A stretch of 64,000 bases of DNA from Bradyrhizobium sp. 195 (GTDB lineage Bacteria > Pseudomonadota > Alphaproteobacteria > Rhizobiales > Xanthobacteraceae): contig NZ_CP082161.1 in the NCBI RefSeq assembly GCF_023101665.1, forward strand, positions 2,294,001-2,358,000, written 5' to 3'. Made by a program: the position numbers and the translations under genes. How positions within the stretch are numbered: position 1 is the stretch's first letter; every line of letters starts with the position of its first letter. The notes under the pieces were generated by a model. It did not search any database. It was given only the letters and a program-made list of their open reading frames with translations, and was not told the DNA's origin. Of this stretch, positions 18,733 through 26,326 are shown one piece after another.

Positions 18733-18826
18733 CAGTCCCCCAAGCCGCCCGGCAGGGATTTTACAGGGCGGACGAGGAGGGCGCTAGAGCGCACCGATGG
18801 GGTGGAATTGGGGCGAATGGGTTAAC

Positions 18827-18847
18827 GGCAGCGACCGCATCGCTGCC
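18827..18847. terminator. Hairpin downstream of the beta-propeller gene
   Basis: GGCAGCGA and TCGCTGCC form a perfect 8-bp stem with a 5-base loop, 6 bp past the stop of the minus-strand propeller gene. Only GTTAACC follows, so a T-run is lacking. Terminator role moderate. Confidence 0.5.
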
Positions 18848-18853
18848 GTGCAT

Positions 18854-19507
18854 TCAGACCATCGGCGGCCAGCCGCGCGGGGGACGGCGGACCGCTCTCA
18901 CATTGCCGTTGGCACCGCCACCGCAGAAGAAGCGGTCGCCACCATCGGACTCCAGCCCGGACACGCCCGTCCCCGCGGGCAGGTCGAGCTGCTCGATCAC
19001 CTTGCCCGTTTCAGGGTCGATCCGCCTGATGTCGCTCTCTTCGTTCTCCCAGGTGCCATGCCAGAGCTCGCCGTCGACCCAGGTCACTCCGGTCACGAAG
19101 CGCTTGCTCTCGATGGTGCGGAGAACCTTGCCGGTTTCCGGATCGACCTGGTGGATCTTGCGCTCGCGATATTGCCCGACCCACAGCGAGCCCTCGGCCC
19201 AGGCCAAGCCGGAATCGCCACCGCCGCCCGGCGCCGGAATGGTGGTGAGCACCTTGCCCGTGGCCGCATCGATTTTCTGGATGCGATCCTCGGCGATCTG
19301 GAACAGGTGCCGGCCATCGAACGCCGTGCCCGCATGCGCAGCGACATCGATCGAGCGCGCGACCTTGCCGCTATCAGGATCGACCGCATTGAGCTTGTCG
19401 CCGGAGGCGAACCAGACATGGCTGCCGTCATAGGTGACGCCATGCACGGCCTCGACGCCTGCAAAAGGCCCATACTCCCTGACGATCTCGGCGGCTGAAC
19501 GTTTCAT
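18854..19507 (-). CDS. PQQ/YncE-like beta-propeller protein
   Basis: 217 aa from the ATG at 19507 (GGGATCGAGC upstream). It contains repeated blades with the signature DPDSGKVARSID, DAATGKVLTTI, DPETGKVLRTIE and DPETGKVIEQLDLP, roughly every 45 residues. This is the pattern of YncE/virginiamycin-lyase-like propellers. No signal peptide is seen, so it is probably cytoplasmic. Only about five blades fit, fewer than in closed seven-blade propellers. It follows the two-domain regulator by 28 bp in the same direction, so they are probably co-transcribed. Confidence 0.75.
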   Translation of the reverse strand: MKRSAAEIVREYGPFAGVEAVHGVTYDGSHVWFASGDKLNAVDPDSGKVARSIDVAAHAGTAFDGRHLFQIAEDRIQKIDAATGKVLTTIPAPGGGGDSGLAWAEGSLWVGQYRERKIHQVDPETGKVLRTIESKRFVTGVTWVDGELWHGTWENEESDIRRIDPETGKVIEQLDLPAGTGVSGLESDGGDRFFCGGGANGNVRAVRRPPRGWPPMV

Positions 19508-19535
19508 GTGCTCGATCCCTGTGATGTCACCCATC

Positions 19536-20756
19536 CTACGTCTTCAGCAGCGGCGAGGGGAGTAACAAGGCTGTCGGGAAACCGGGGATCGGCGGTCTCA
19601 TCCAGCGCCGCGCACGCCCATGTCCGAAGGACTGCACCTTGTTCGATCGCGTCAGCTCGTCGAGGGCTCGCTGCACCGTGCGTGCACTCGTTCCCAGCGC
19701 CAGCGCGAGCGCCGAGCTCGACCAGGGCTCGCCATCGGAGAGCAGGGCGAGGATCGTGGCGTGCTTTTCCTCGACGGGCCGTGCCAGCACGAGAACCTGC
19801 CGCGTCTTGCGCGGTGTCAGCGCAAAACCCTGCTTCGTCGCGATCACATCGGCGAGTGGCCTGAGCTTCGCGCGGAGCCGCCCGATCTCGACCCGCAACC
19901 GCGCGCGATGCGATTCATCCAGATGTCTCGCCTGAAACGCTGCTGTGATCAGCGCCTCGCGCGAGACATCCGCAGGCCATGCTTGCGCCAGGATGCGCGC
20001 GAGTGCGAACAGCACCGGCCGCGTGCCGAGCGGCACGATGGTCTCTTTCCTGCGAACCGAATGATGGAACGTGTCCACGACAAGCGCCGCTGACGTGGCG
20101 AGATCTTCGACCTGTTCGAGCAGCAGCGGCCGCTCCTCGCCGCGCGTGATCAGCCGCGCCGCCGGCGTATCGAGCACAAGGCTCGTGCTTTCGACCTCGG
20201 CCGTGAGCGCAGGGATGCCGGCCAGTCGGGCTGCGCGAGCCGCGCGGCCGATTGCCGCGCGCGCGTCTTTGGTCCTGAGCTGCCTGATGGCGATGCCGGC
20301 GACGACGAGCTCGCGGGCGACTTGCGATGCGGGCGGGAGGGGGAAGGGGCCGAGATCGGCCAGCGTACGCCCGGCCTCGTCCGCGCACCCGAGGAGAAGA
20401 AGACGACGGGCCTCGATGTGGCGCGCATGCGTTGCATTGGCGAGATCGCCGTGCCTTTCGAGGGTCGCACGCGCCGCGGCGAGCGTTTTTTCCGGCCAGT
20501 TCAGGTCGCGCGAGACCAGCGCGATCTCGGCTTCGGCGACCACGCATCTGGCGCGCGCCACCGCCTCGCGCGGACCGAACGCGCGCGCGGCGCTGCGCAG
20601 CAGCGACTTGGCCTTGGCGAGATCGCCGAGCTGCGCCATCGCGATGCCGCGCAGCGCCAGCGACGGCGCATCGTTGCGCAGCGCAACACGGTTCAGCGCG
20701 CCGAGCGGATCGCCCGCCTCCAACGCCCGCGCTGCGGCCGTGATCAGCGACTCCAT
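19536..20756 (-). CDS. Transcription regulator with two winged-helix-like domains and a TPR-like N-terminus
   Basis: 406 aa from the ATG at 20756 (GCGGGA upstream; the longer start at 20792 is possible). The first half is alpha-helical and Ala-rich in repeating pairs, like TPR/SARP-type regulators. About 250-330 resembles an OmpR/SARP winged helix (VSREALITAAF, RARLRVEIGRLRAKLRP, IATKQGFALTP). About 350-395 is a second helix-turn-helix (LALALGTSARTVQRALDEL, then VQSFGHGRARRW). Two DNA-binding modules in one protein are unusual. It may control the adjacent propeller and the divergent DUF899 genes. Function otherwise unknown. Confidence 0.7.
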   Translation of the reverse strand: MESLITAAARALEAGDPLGALNRVALRNDAPSLALRGIAMAQLGDLAKAKSLLRSAARAFGPREAVARARCVVAEAEIALVSRDLNWPEKTLAAARATLERHGDLANATHARHIEARRLLLLGCADEAGRTLADLGPFPLPPASQVARELVVAGIAIRQLRTKDARAAIGRAARAARLAGIPALTAEVESTSLVLDTPAARLITRGEERPLLLEQVEDLATSAALVVDTFHHSVRRKETIVPLGTRPVLFALARILAQAWPADVSREALITAAFQARHLDESHRARLRVEIGRLRAKLRPLADVIATKQGFALTPRKTRQVLVLARPVEEKHATILALLSDGEPWSSSALALALGTSARTVQRALDELTRSNKVQSFGHGRARRWMRPPIPGFPTALLLPSPLLKT

Positions 20757-20900
20757 GTCAATCCCGCCACACTTGTTACTCCCACCGCGCAACCGCTTGG
20801 TGCCAGAAATCGTTGACGGCCGACACCATGCGGCGAGGGGCGAACGGTTCCGCGTCTGCGAGACGCGGAATGGCCGCCCGGACAGGAAGTTTGGAGAACC

Positions 20901-21695
20901 ATGATGACGTCAGCAGACAAAGCAGGGACCAACGGACAGACCGCCATGCAGACACCGCCATTGGTGTCGTCGCAGGATTGGGAGGCCGCCCGTCAGCAAC
21001 TGCTCGTGAAGGAAAAGGCGCATACCCGTGCCCGCGACTCCCTGGCGGCCGAGCGCCGGCGCATGCCGTGGATGGAAGTGACCAAAACCTATGCGTTCGA
21101 GGGGCCCGGCGGCAAGCTCAGTCTGGCTGACCTGTTCCAGGGCCGGCGGCAGCTGATCGTCTACCGCGCCTTCTTCGAGCCCGGCGTGTTCGGCTGGCCC
21201 GATCACGCCTGCCGGGGCTGCTCCATGGTGGCCGACCAGGTCGCCCATGTCGCGCATTTGAACGCGCGCGACACCACGCTAGTGTTCGCATCGCGCGCGC
21301 CGCAGGCCGACATTGCGCGGCTGAAGCAGCGGATGGGCTGGACCATGCCGTGGGTCACCGTCACCGACAGTTTCGACGCCGATTTCGGCGTCGACGAATG
21401 GCACGGCACCAACGTGTTCTACCGCGACGGGACGCGCATCTTCCGCACCTATTTCGTCAAGAGCCGGGGCGACGAGCAGATGGGCGGCACCTGGAACTAC
21501 CTCGACATCACGCCGCTCGGCCGTCAGGAGGTCTGGGAGGATTCGCCGAAAGGCTATCCGCAGACGCCGACCTACAAATGGTGGAACTGGCACGATTGCT
21601 ACACGGAAGGCGCCGCGCCCGACAAGAAATGGGTCGAGATCTCCGACGCCGGCGAGAAGGCGTTCCGCGAGGAGGCCGCGGGAGAACGGAAATGA
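20901..21695 (+). CDS. DUF899 thioredoxin-like protein
   Basis: 264 aa, cytoplasmic, of the DUF899 family (thioredoxin/AhpC-like fold). Clear markers are MPWMEVTKTYAFEGPGG, then LIVYRAFFEPG, DHACRGCSMVADQ with Cys104 and Cys107, FASRAP, and the C-terminal TYKWWNWHDCY. The CXXC pair suggests a redox role, but no activity is established that I know of. GGAGAACC precedes the ATG. It lies divergent from the two-domain regulator (144-bp gap), and its stop overlaps the next gene's start. Confidence 0.88.
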   Translation: MMTSADKAGTNGQTAMQTPPLVSSQDWEAARQQLLVKEKAHTRARDSLAAERRRMPWMEVTKTYAFEGPGGKLSLADLFQGRRQLIVYRAFFEPGVFGWPDHACRGCSMVADQVAHVAHLNARDTTLVFASRAPQADIARLKQRMGWTMPWVTVTDSFDADFGVDEWHGTNVFYRDGTRIFRTYFVKSRGDEQMGGTWNYLDITPLGRQEVWEDSPKGYPQTPTYKWWNWHDCYTEGAAPDKKWVEISDAGEKAFREEAAGERK

Positions 21696-21955
21696 CCTCT
21701 CCCGTCAGCGCGGCTTCTGACGCAAGCGGCGATGGCGTCTTAGCCGCGCGCCGCCTCGCCGGATGGCTCAGCCTGGCCGCCACGCCGACCTTCGCGATCA
21801 TGGCCGTGCTAACGGCCATGATCGGCGGCGGCCCGGCGGACATGCTGTGCGCCGCAGGGCACGGCTCCGTGCTCGGCGGGATGGTGCCGATGTATCTGCT
21901 GATGAGCGCGTTTCATTCGGCGGCATGGCTGCGGCTGATTGCGGAACGACGGTGA
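21692..21955 (+). CDS. Small membrane protein coupled to DUF899 gene
   Basis: 87 aa with two predicted membrane segments: LSLAATPTFAIMAVLTAMIG and the stretch from VLGGMVPMYLLMSAF. The start codon overlaps the DUF899 stop (ATGA), which means translational coupling. No catalytic motif is visible. It may anchor or modify the partner, by inference only. Confidence 0.75.
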   Translation: MTSPVSAASDASGDGVLAARRLAGWLSLAATPTFAIMAVLTAMIGGGPADMLCAAGHGSVLGGMVPMYLLMSAFHSAAWLRLIAERR

Positions 21956-21993
21956 GATGGCCGGCGACCTCGACACCGCTTTTTCGCGGGCCG

Positions 21994-22416
21994 TTACTGC
22001 TGCCCACCCGCCGCCTTCAGATAAGCCATCACCTTGCCTGCTTCCTCCGCCGAGACGCCGCCGTATGGCTGCATCTTGTTGCCGGACACGACTTCGTCGG
22101 GCTTGACCATGAAGCGGGTGAGCTTGTCCTGGTCCCAGACGAAGCCGGCGTCTTTCATCGACGAGGAGTAGTTGTAGTTCGGCAGCGAGCCGGCCTTGCG
22201 TCCGACGATCTTGTTGAGGTTGGGACCGAGGCGATTGTCGCCTTCCTTCACGGAATGGCAGGTGCGGCAGGAATTGTTGAAGGCCTGATGGCCTTGGTCG
22301 TCACCGGCGGGTTGCTGTGCGAGCGAGGAAGGCGCGGACAGGAGCAGCGTCAGTGCTCCGGCGCCGGCGACCGCGTGCAGCCACTGATATGGCGAGGGTT
22401 GCAGGCGTGGTTGCAT
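21994..22416 (-). CDS. Secreted cytochrome c (class I)
   Basis: 140 aa from the ATG at 22416, chosen because a perfect GGAGG is 5 bases upstream; starts at 22428 and 22449 are in frame. Signal peptide about 1-34 (AGALTLLLSAPSSLA-Q). The haem motif is CRTCH (Cys50, Cys53, His54), and the axial Met is in GNKMQPYGG. The fold is that of small soluble cytochrome c used for electron transfer in the periplasm. It is a single gene, with a 16-bp palindrome in its upstream region. Confidence 0.93.
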   Translation of the reverse strand: MQPRLQPSPYQWLHAVAGAGALTLLLSAPSSLAQQPAGDDQGHQAFNNSCRTCHSVKEGDNRLGPNLNKIVGRKAGSLPNYNYSSSMKDAGFVWDQDKLTRFMVKPDEVVSGNKMQPYGGVSAEEAGKVMAYLKAAGGQQ

Positions 22417-22454
22417 TTGCGCCTCCATTAGAGAACCGCGCCGCAGCAAGCGCG

Positions 22455-22470
22455 CCTCGACATGTCGAGG
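22455..22470. promoter_or_regulatory. Perfect 16-bp palindrome upstream of cytochrome c
   Basis: CCTCGACATGTCGAGG is fully self-complementary, 38 bp upstream of the cytochrome start. The length fits a dimeric regulator site. No protein can be assigned. Confidence 0.45.
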
Positions 22471-22510
22471 GCAAACGAATACGGCCCCGGTGGGTTCCGG
22501 GGCCGTTTGC
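22471..22510 (-). terminator. Terminator of the L,D-transpeptidase gene
   Basis: CGGCCCCGG and CCGGGGCCG form a 9-bp GC stem with a 6-base loop. GCAAAC and GTTTGC at the edges can extend it. It lies 20 bp after the minus-strand transpeptidase stop. Confidence 0.65.
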
Positions 22511-22529
22511 GTCAGAATGTCCTGTCGCG

Positions 22530-23246
22530 TTAGCGCGTGGCAGATCCGAGCTCCGCACGGCGCTCCGTCATCGGCAGCACGATCACCTTGGTGCCGACGT
22601 TGACGCGGGAATAGAGGTCGGACACGTCGTCATTGGTCAGGCGGATGCAGCCGGAGGACACGCGCTTGCCGATGGTGTCGGGCGCATTGGTGCCGTGGAT
22701 GCGGTAGATGGTGCCGCCGAGATACATGGCGCGGGCACCGAGCGGATTGCCGGGGCCGCCGGCCATGTGGCGCGGCAGATAGGGCTGGCGGGCGATCATC
22801 TCCGGCGGAGGAGTCCAGGCCGGCCACTCGGCCTTCCGGGTCACGGACTGGACGCCGGACCAGGTGAAGCCGTCGCGGCCGACGCCGATGCCGTAGCGCA
22901 GCGCCTGGCCATTGCCGAGCACGTAATAGAGGTAGGTGTTGGGCGTATCGATGATGATGGTGCCCGGCGCCTCGCGCGTCGCGTAGGCGACGGTCTGGCG
23001 GCGGAAGCGCGCCGGCGTCTCGACCGCGTCCTGATCGTCGGACGGTTCGGTCTGATAGGTCGGCGCCTGGTAGGGCTGATAGGGCTGGAACGGCTGCGGC
23101 GCGGCGAGCGGCGGCAGCGGCTGGAAGAAGGGGAAGAGCTGCACGGGCGCGGCCTTCGCCGTTCCTGCGAATGCGATCGCGGAAACCGCGACTGCGCCAA
23201 AGGCAACGGCACGCGAAAACGTCTTGAAAGTATCCAGATTGAACAT
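22530..23246 (-). CDS. L,D-transpeptidase (YkuD domain)
   Basis: Secreted peptidoglycan cross-linking enzyme that makes 3-3 links or attaches proteins. 238 aa. Signal peptide about 1-32, then a Pro/Gln/Tyr-rich linker (about 40-65). The catalytic motif has His184 and Cys200, with SSGCIRLTND around the nucleophile. Numerous such enzymes occur in Rhizobiales, where many polar-growing species use L,D-cross-links. The gene is monocistronic, with a GC hairpin after its stop. Confidence 0.94.
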   Translation of the reverse strand: MFNLDTFKTFSRAVAFGAVAVSAIAFAGTAKAAPVQLFPFFQPLPPLAAPQPFQPYQPYQAPTYQTEPSDDQDAVETPARFRRQTVAYATREAPGTIIIDTPNTYLYYVLGNGQALRYGIGVGRDGFTWSGVQSVTRKAEWPAWTPPPEMIARQPYLPRHMAGGPGNPLGARAMYLGGTIYRIHGTNAPDTIGKRVSSGCIRLTNDDVSDLYSRVNVGTKVIVLPMTERRAELGSATR

Positions 23247-23350
23247 TTGATCGCCCCTGTTTGCTCGGTGTCGTTGACCACCGCGGCACCGTTTCGGTGC
23301 TCCGTTGCGTCAATCACTAACGGGGAAACGTTTCGGGACATTTGCGCGGA

Positions 23351-23366
23351 AAACCGAAAACGGTTT
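23351..23366. promoter_or_regulatory. Inverted repeat in the divergent gap before the glycosyltransferase
   Basis: AAACCG and CGGTTT flank AAAA. The repeat is in the 274-bp gap between the divergent transpeptidase and glycosyltransferase genes. It may be an operator, but nothing else supports this. Confidence 0.3.
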
Positions 23367-23446
23367 CATGGCGGCAAGGATTGTTTCATGACAGTTTCGT
23401 GGCCGTGCCGGCCCGTTAACGAACAAAACGGCCCGCCGACACTTCT

Positions 23447-23463
23447 ATGACGTCACACGCCTG
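23447..23463 (+). promoter_or_regulatory. Shared ATGAYGTCACACG motif, copy 1
   Basis: ATGACGTCACACGCCTG, 58 bp upstream of the glycosyltransferase ATG. Near-identical to 25359-25375 upstream of the DUF962-like gene. TGACGTCA inside is also self-complementary. Confidence 0.4.
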
Positions 23464-23520
23464 AAATATCCTTCGTTGATGGTCGATGCCTGAGAATCAT
23501 CAAACTCTCGGGATTTTCCC

Positions 23521-24573
23521 ATGCGGGTATTAATCGCGACTGACGCCTGGCATCCGCAGGTCAACGGTGTGGTGCGGACGCTGACCTCGCTGGCGAATGC
23601 GGCCAAGGCCCTCGATGTCGAAATCGACTTTCTGACGCCGGACGGCTTTCCGTCCTGGCCGCTGCCGACCTATCCGGGCCTGCGCTTCGCGCTGCCGAAC
23701 AGCAAAGAGATCGCGCGCCGGATCGAGAAGGCCGCGCCCGAAGCCCTGCATATCGCAACCGAAGGGCCGATCGGCTGGGCCGCACGCGCATATTGCCGGC
23801 GCAACCGGCTTGCCTTCACCACCTCCTACACCACGCGCTTTCCGGAATATGTTTCGGTGCGGACCGGCATCCCCGCCGCTGTCGGCTATGCCGTGTTGCG
23901 CCACTTCCACGATGCCGCCGCGATGACCATGGTGGCGACGCCCTCGCTGCGGCAGGAGCTGTCTGAGCGCGGCTTCAAGCGGCTGGGCTTCTGGACCCGC
24001 GGCGTCAATACCGAGCTGTTCCACCCAGATGCTCCGGCCGGGCTCGATCTGCCGGGTCCGATCTTCATGACCATGGGCCGCGTGGCGGTGGAGAAGAATC
24101 TCGAAGCATTCCTCTCGCTCGACCTGCCCGGCACCAAGGTCGTCGTCGGCGACGGCCCGCAGAAGGCCGCACTCGAACGGAAATATCCCGACGTGGTCTT
24201 CCTCGGCGAGAAAACGGGCGCGGACCTCACCGCGCATCTCGCCGCGGCCGATGTGTTCGTGTTTCCGAGCCTCACCGATACGTTCGGCGTGGTGCAGCTC
24301 GAGGCGCTCGCCTGCGGCACGCCTGTTGCGGCGTTTCCGGTCACGGGTCCGAAGGACGTCATCGCCGATTATCCGATCGGCGCGATCGACCACGATTTGC
24401 GCGCCGCGTGCCTGCGCGCACTCACCATGTCGCGCGAGACCTGCCGCAACTTCGCGCTGGAGCGCTCCTGGGAGAACAGCGCGCGCCAGTTCGTCGGCAA
24501 TCTCACCTCACTTCAGCCCAGCCGTGCCTTGCGCGCCTCGCCTCGGATGGCGCGGCGGCCGGTGCGCGGTTGA
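23521..24573 (+). CDS. GT4-family glycosyltransferase
   Basis: 350 aa, GT-B fold. N-terminal MRVLIATDAWHPQVNGVVRT is typical of GT4 enzymes that act on membrane lipids. C-terminal donor site about 246-272: FVFPSLTDTFGVVQLEALACG, in which the usual Glu before the FG is Asp. Homologues include alpha-glycosyl-diacylglycerol synthases of Rhizobiales, so a lipid acceptor is a reasonable guess. No membrane segment; would bind the inner face of the membrane. A PmtA-like methyltransferase gene follows 35 bp later, so they are probably co-transcribed. Confidence 0.85.
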   Translation: MRVLIATDAWHPQVNGVVRTLTSLANAAKALDVEIDFLTPDGFPSWPLPTYPGLRFALPNSKEIARRIEKAAPEALHIATEGPIGWAARAYCRRNRLAFTTSYTTRFPEYVSVRTGIPAAVGYAVLRHFHDAAAMTMVATPSLRQELSERGFKRLGFWTRGVNTELFHPDAPAGLDLPGPIFMTMGRVAVEKNLEAFLSLDLPGTKVVVGDGPQKAALERKYPDVVFLGEKTGADLTAHLAAADVFVFPSLTDTFGVVQLEALACGTPVAAFPVTGPKDVIADYPIGAIDHDLRAACLRALTMSRETCRNFALERSWENSARQFVGNLTSLQPSRALRASPRMARRPVRG

Positions 24574-24608
24574 CCTCACCGTTTTGAACCACAGCGAGAA
24601 CCTCACCG

Positions 24609-25298
24609 ATGGCTAAGATCATGAACCTTGACGGCACTCAGCAGCTCGACCTCACCCGTGGCGCGGTCGAGCAGGCCTATGACCGCTGGGCGCCTGTCTA
24701 CGACCTCGTGTTTGGTGGCGTGTTCGCCAAGGGCAGGCAGGCGGCGATCGCGGCCACCAACAAGATCGGCGGCCGTGTGCTCGAGGTCGGCGTCGGCACC
24801 GGCATCTCGCTGCCGCTCTATGCCCCGAACCTCCGTATCTTCGGCACCGACATCTCGGAAGCGATGCTGGACAAGGCGCGCCGGCGCGTTGCCGAAGGCG
24901 GGCTGAAGAACGTCGAAGGCCTCGCCGTGATGGACGCCGAGAAGCTCGAATTCTCCGACAATTCCTTCGACGTGGTGATGGCGCAGTATGTCGTCACCGC
25001 GGTGCCGAACCCCGAAAAGGCGCTCGACGAATTCGCCCGCGTGCTGCGTCCGGGCGGCGAGCTGATCATCCTCACCCGCGTCAGCGCGGATGCCGGCATG
25101 CGCCGCTTCATCGAGCAGAAGCTGCAGCCGGTGGTGCGCCCGCTCGGCTTCCGCACCGCCGAGTTCGCCTGGTCGCGTTATGCGAAGTGGCTGGCCGGAG
25201 CCCACGGCATCGAGCTCGCCGAGCGCCGTTTGATTCCGCCGCTCGGTCATTTCTCGCTGGTGCGCTTCCGCAAGGTCGACATCGCCAAGGCGGCGTGA
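24609..25298 (+). CDS. PmtA-like phospholipid N-methyltransferase (SAM-dependent)
   Basis: 229 aa class I methyltransferase. Motif I is VLEVGVGTG (57-65), followed by GTDISEAMLDKAR and VMAQYVVTAVPNP. The N-terminus VEQAYDRWAPVYDLVFGGVF and the C-terminal PPLGHFSLVRFRK are characteristic of the Rhodobacter-type PmtA group, which methylates phosphatidylethanolamine toward phosphatidylcholine. I would not give it the name pmtA without testing, since Bradyrhizobium is known to have several PE methyltransferases. It is close to psd (28 kb), which supplies PE. Confidence 0.8.
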   Translation: MAKIMNLDGTQQLDLTRGAVEQAYDRWAPVYDLVFGGVFAKGRQAAIAATNKIGGRVLEVGVGTGISLPLYAPNLRIFGTDISEAMLDKARRRVAEGGLKNVEGLAVMDAEKLEFSDNSFDVVMAQYVVTAVPNPEKALDEFARVLRPGGELIILTRVSADAGMRRFIEQKLQPVVRPLGFRTAEFAWSRYAKWLAGAHGIELAERRLIPPLGHFSLVRFRKVDIAKAA

Positions 25299-25358
25299 CC
25301 TGAAGCTCACGCGTCGCGTGCGTCATCGCGCCGCTGCACATCGTCACATGACAAAATG

Positions 25359-25375
25359 ATGATGTCACACGGCCT
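25359..25375 (+). promoter_or_regulatory. Shared ATGAYGTCACACG motif, copy 2
   Basis: ATGATGTCACACGGCCT, 50 bp upstream of the ATG of the DUF962-like gene. It matches the motif at 23447 with one substitution in its first 13 bases. Confidence 0.4.
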
Positions 25376-25424
25376 ACATCGAATCCCTTTAAATCCCGTA
25401 CCCGAAAGCATTTTGGGGAAGAGC

Positions 25425-26084
25425 ATGATCAAGAATTATCTCGAGCAGCTGCGCATCCAGCGCTGGGACGACCATCGCTACTATCACCACAGCCGCATCA
25501 ATCAGAGCCTGCACTTCGTCAGCGCGCTGAGCTTTCTCTTCGCCTATGTCTGGCTGTTCATCGATCCCGTGGTCTCCGCGCTGGTCGGCTGGCTGGTCTC
25601 GATGACCTCGCGCCAGGCCGGTCACTTTTTCTTCGAGCCGCATGGCTACGACCACATCAACCAGGCGACGCACGAGCACAAGGAAGAGATCAAGGTCGGC
25701 TACAACCTTCAGCGCAAGGTGGTGCTGATGGCGATCTGGGCGTTGTCGCCGCTGGTGCTGTTGGTCGATCCGACGCTGTTCGGCCTGTTCACGCCCTGGG
25801 CGAGCGTGACCGACTTCATGCGGCAGGTTGCCAAGATCTGGCTCGTGGTTGGCGGCGGCGGTCTTCTGTTCCGCACCGTGCATCTGTTCTTCATCCGCGA
25901 CGTCGAGACCGGTCTCGTCTGGATGACCAAGATCCTGACCGATCCGTTCCACGACCTGATGCTCTATCGCAGTGCTCCGCTTGCCCTGATGCGCGGCGAG
26001 CTGATGGATCCCGGCCTGCACCTCAATCCCGAGCACACGCTGGGCCTCATCGGCGAGCCCACGCTCGAAGAGCAGCACGCCTGA
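25425..26084 (+). CDS. Membrane protein, possibly Mpo1/DUF962-like
   Basis: 219 aa from the ATG at 25425 (GGGGAAGAGC upstream). Three to four membrane segments are predicted (about 33-60, 95-112, 130-155). The N-terminus has YYHHSRINQSLH (19-30), close to the Y-x-H-x4-N-x3-H block of DUF962. A following RQAGHFFFEP (63-72) resembles the QFIGHxxFE block. DUF962 includes yeast Mpo1, an iron-dependent fatty-acid alpha-oxidation enzyme. The resemblance is by eye and could be superficial. It sits between lipid genes and shares an upstream motif with the glycosyltransferase. Confidence 0.6.
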   Translation: MIKNYLEQLRIQRWDDHRYYHHSRINQSLHFVSALSFLFAYVWLFIDPVVSALVGWLVSMTSRQAGHFFFEPHGYDHINQATHEHKEEIKVGYNLQRKVVLMAIWALSPLVLLVDPTLFGLFTPWASVTDFMRQVAKIWLVVGGGGLLFRTVHLFFIRDVETGLVWMTKILTDPFHDLMLYRSAPLALMRGELMDPGLHLNPEHTLGLIGEPTLEEQHA

Positions 26085-26124
26085 GCGCGCTGGTCTCACA
26101 AGACACTCCGATGTCTGATGGTGA

Positions 26125-26157
26125 CGTCATGCCCGGGCTCGTCCCGGGCATACACGT
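26125..26157. repeat. Half element of CGTCATGCCCGGG type
   Basis: CGTCATGCCCGGG followed by CCCGGGCATACACG forms a hairpin like the arms of the complete X element at 31448. Its partner arm is missing. Confidence 0.5.
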
Positions 26158-26199
26158 GTTGGGGGCTCGCTTGAGCGCCGTGGCGCTTGCCGCAAACGC

Positions 26200-26302
26200 C
26201 GTCATTCCGGGGCGGCTCGAAGAGCCGAACCCGGAATCTCGAGATTCTCAGGTGCGCAATTGCGCACCGGAGTTCGATGCTTCGCATCGCCCCGGAATGA
26301 CG
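26200..26302. repeat. CGTCATTCCGGGG-type inverted repeat U1
   Basis: The ends CGTCATTCCGGGGC and GCCCCGGAATGACG are perfect inverted copies. Inside, GGCTCGAAGAGCC and GTGCGCAATTGCGCAC add two hairpins. A second copy (U2) lies at 48857. It sits just downstream of the aminotransferase-like gene's stop (minus strand). Confidence 0.85.
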
Positions 26303-26326
26303 ACTGTTGTGTTGGGAAAGGTGGCC

